Assembly: GCF_032773895.1 (NCBI RefSeq)
Contig: NZ_CP120416.1
Span: forward strand, 4,121,001 to 4,185,000
Length of the DNA: 64,000 bases
Origin: Teredinibacter sp. KSP-S5-2
GTDB lineage: Bacteria; Pseudomonadota; Gammaproteobacteria; Pseudomonadales; Cellvibrionaceae
Reading direction: 5' to 3'
Every line of letters starts with the position of its first letter. The first letter of the stretch is position 1. A model generated the notes under the pieces. That model was not told the origin of the DNA and ran no database searches. It saw only the letters and a list, made by a program, of their open reading frames with translations. The position numbers were made by a program, and so were the translations under genes. Shown one piece after another: positions 62,218-64,000 of this stretch.

Positions 62218-63384
62218 GTGGCCATGCATTCGATCAACACACACATATTCCGTCCACTACTGATAATACTCGCGCTATTCATCGCGGGGATATCGCCGTG
62301 TCATGCGGACGAGCAGCAGGATAAAGTTCGTCTCGAAAGATTAAAACGCTCAATTAACGAGCTAAAAGCAGAGCTGGAAAAAACCAAATCCAGTCGCGAT
62401 GAGGTACTAAAAAGCCTGGAAAAAACCGAAAAGGAAATTGGCCAGCTAAACCAAAAGGCAGAAAAGCTTCAACAAAAGGTGAAGGATAGCCAATCTAACC
62501 TGGACTCACTGCGCGATGAACGAAGCCAGCTGAATCAAAAAAAAACATCTCAGAAAAACCAGGTATCTCAGCATATTAATGCCGCATACCGTTTGGGAAC
62601 CCAGTCCAATATTCGATTACTGCTCAACCAAAAGGACCCGACAACTGTCGCCCGCAACCTGAAATATTACGATTATCTGGTTAAAGCCAGAGCACAAATT
62701 ATCTCTGACTACACCGATACGATTGAGCGTATCAATACAATCGAACCCGAGATTGCCTACGAGGCACAAAAGCTACAACAAAACTACAACGATCTTAAGA
62801 AAAAGCGAGACCAACTCGCCAGTGCTCAAAACCAGCGACAGGCAACTATTGCCAAACTAACCCAGAATATCAGCAGCAAAGGGCAAAAACTCGAGGCTTT
62901 ACATAAAGACAGGGATCGCCTGGAACGGCTCCTAAATCAAGTTACATCATTAATAGAAGATATCGATGTACCAGGCGCGAAATCCAGTTTTGTCAGCTTG
63001 AAAGGGAAACTTCCATGGCCAACCCAAGGTCGAATCAAGCACCAGTATGGTTCCCGCAGAGCAGATGGCCAACTTCTCTGGGAAGGGTTGATGATCGATG
63101 CCAAAGCCGGCGCACCGGTCAAAGCCATCCATCACGGACGCATTGTTTTTTCAGATTACCTTCGTGGTCACGGACTCTTGATTATTATTGATCACGGTTC
63201 AGGTTTTATGTCGCTCTATGCACACAACCAGACTCTGTATAAAGAAATCGGGGAATGGGTGGAAGCCAACGAAACCATTGCATCGGTTGGAAACAGTGGA
63301 GGCCTCGACCAGGCCGCGTTATATTTCCAACTAAGACGCAACGGCAAACCAACAAATCCAAAATATTGGATTAAATCAGCATAA
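62218..63384 (+). CDS. envC: Murein hydrolase activator EnvC
   Basis: 388 residues (start GTG at 62218 or ATG two codons later). The signal peptide is LLIILALFIAGISPCHA. A coiled coil covers about 27-250 (KAELEKTKSSRDEVLKSLEKTEK and later repeats). The C-terminal LytM domain (about 265-388) contains GLMIDAKAGAPVKAIHHGRIVFSDY and SLYAHNQ but lacks the zinc-binding HxH (ALYFQLRR in its place). Like E. coli EnvC it therefore has no hydrolase activity and instead activates amidases at the septum. Follows gpmI by 54 bp; ctpA follows after 77 bp. Core order conserved in pseudomonads. Confidence 0.92.
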   Translation: MAMHSINTHIFRPLLIILALFIAGISPCHADEQQDKVRLERLKRSINELKAELEKTKSSRDEVLKSLEKTEKEIGQLNQKAEKLQQKVKDSQSNLDSLRDERSQLNQKKTSQKNQVSQHINAAYRLGTQSNIRLLLNQKDPTTVARNLKYYDYLVKARAQIISDYTDTIERINTIEPEIAYEAQKLQQNYNDLKKKRDQLASAQNQRQATIAKLTQNISSKGQKLEALHKDRDRLERLLNQVTSLIEDIDVPGAKSSFVSLKGKLPWPTQGRIKHQYGSRRADGQLLWEGLMIDAKAGAPVKAIHHGRIVFSDYLRGHGLLIIIDHGSGFMSLYAHNQTLYKEIGEWVEANETIASVGNSGGLDQAALYFQLRRNGKPTNPKYWIKSA

Positions 63385-63461
63385 GAGTTAAACGATAAAG
63401 CGATTATTCTTATACACTTAGATAAACACAGCTAAGTGGCACAATTGGGGTTATAACAATC

Positions 63462-64000
63462 ATGGCTTGGTTTACAACAAAACAAACACCGGCTTTTTTC
63501 ATTGTAATGGTCGGCCTATTGATGGGACTAAGTGTTTGTTCACAGTCAGACGTCGCACAAGATGATGAAGCAGGGGAACCAACACCACCCGCTCAAACTG
63601 AAAAAGTCAGCGTATTGCCCCTCGAAGATCTACGAGTCTTTACCAAAGCATACGACCATATTCGTAACGCCTACGTTGAGGAAATCGACGATAAAACATT
63701 ACTTGAATATGCTATTCGTGGAATGCTTCAACAACTGGATCCCCATTCAGCCTACCTGGATGAGGAATCCTCAAAGGAACTCCAGGAACATACTACAGGC
63801 CAATTCGGAGGCCTCGGAATTGAAGTAGGCATGGATGAAGGCTTTGTTCGCGTCGTATCCCCAATCGACGACACCCCTGCAGCGCGCGCTGGCGTAGAAG
63901 CCGGAGACTTAATTATTAAACTCGACGGCATCACCGTAAAAGGACTCACCCTAAACGAAGCGGTTAAGAAAATGCGAGGCCCCAAAGGCTCAGACATTAT
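63462..64000 (+). CDS. ctpA: S41 carboxyl-terminal processing protease (CtpA type), N-terminal fragment
   Basis: 179 codons seen before the right edge. Signal peptide, FFIVMVGLLMGLSV region. Then the S41 N-terminal segment DLRVFTKAYDHIRNAYVEEIDDKTLLEYAIRGMLQQLDPHSAYL and the PDZ domain GGLGIEVGMDEGFVRVVSPIDD through AGDLIIKLDG. These match CtpA-type periplasmic proteases. The catalytic Ser/Lys domain lies beyond the window. Position after envC is the usual one. Confidence 0.92.
   Translation, partial: MAWFTTKQTPAFFIVMVGLLMGLSVCSQSDVAQDDEAGEPTPPAQTEKVSVLPLEDLRVFTKAYDHIRNAYVEEIDDKTLLEYAIRGMLQQLDPHSAYLDEESSKELQEHTTGQFGGLGIEVGMDEGFVRVVSPIDDTPAARAGVEAGDLIIKLDGITVKGLTLNEAVKKMRGPKGSDI

Noticed and set aside
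62203-62325. Out-of-frame ORF following AGGAGGGAG between gpmI and envC
   Set aside because: The ribosome binding site is about 19 bases from its ATG, and it overlaps the real envC start.

Overview
The window is a stretch of gammaproteobacterial chromosome. The core genes typA, thiI, glnA, ntrB-ntrC, secB, a YibN-type rhodanese, gpmI, envC and ctpA follow the gene order I know from Pseudomonas and relatives. The poly-serine linker lipoprotein, the PEP-CTERM protein, many secreted or outer-membrane proteins and the moderate-to-low GC suggest a marine, Cellvibrionales-like heterotroph (Saccharophagus/Teredinibacter type). That placement is inference; there is no rRNA gene to test it. I saw no tRNA, rRNA, CRISPR array, insertion sequence or integrase.

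1-14 kb: a sugar cassette (ROK repressor fragment, PfkB kinase, FHS-type permease), a YjbQ protein, an ABC exporter, a 47-residue ORF with a strong ribosome binding site, the peroxide-defence set oxyR / ahpC-ahpF, and a giant LplT-PlsC-acyl-ACP-synthetase fusion for lysophospholipid repair.

14-27 kb: surface and secreted proteins (an Ig-like repeat protein, an FN3 lipoprotein, two small beta-barrels, a PEP-CTERM protein, a poly-serine lipoprotein) mixed with housekeeping genes (a DTW tRNA-modification enzyme with a METTL25-like methyltransferase, typA, a DksA/TraR-type regulator).

27-39 kb: nitrogen control. thiI, then glnA behind two NtrC sites and a sigma-54 promoter, a TorF-family porin, an RsgA-type GTPase, a lone KAP-family NTPase, a DUF4124 protein, and ntrB-ntrC preceded by a further NtrC site that lies inside a hairpin.

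39-59 kb: about 20 kb of accessory genes lying between ntrC and secB. It holds a histidine kinase with a degenerate ATPase domain, GNATs, a periplasmic binding protein, an electrophile-response set (YhaJ-like LysR, glutathionyl-hydroquinone reductase, pirin, DUF924), TetR/GST, a five-heme cytochrome c, and an AraC-controlled set of three exported proteins (alpha/beta hydrolase, cupin, cyclophilin-like).

The most unusual locus lies at 53.5-58.1 kb. It combines an ECF sigma factor, a membrane anti-sigma factor, a secreted subtilase with a long acidic N-terminal region, an outer-membrane barrel, and a small secreted protein made almost entirely of an acidic tetrapeptide repeat. The subtilase N-terminus and the small protein share an exact four-residue hydrophobic period (32 and 24 consecutive repeats). 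This suggests that they form matched rod-like partners.

59-64 kb: the core order resumes with secB, a rhodanese-fold protein lacking its catalytic cysteine, gpmI, envC and the start of a CtpA-type protease cut by the window edge.
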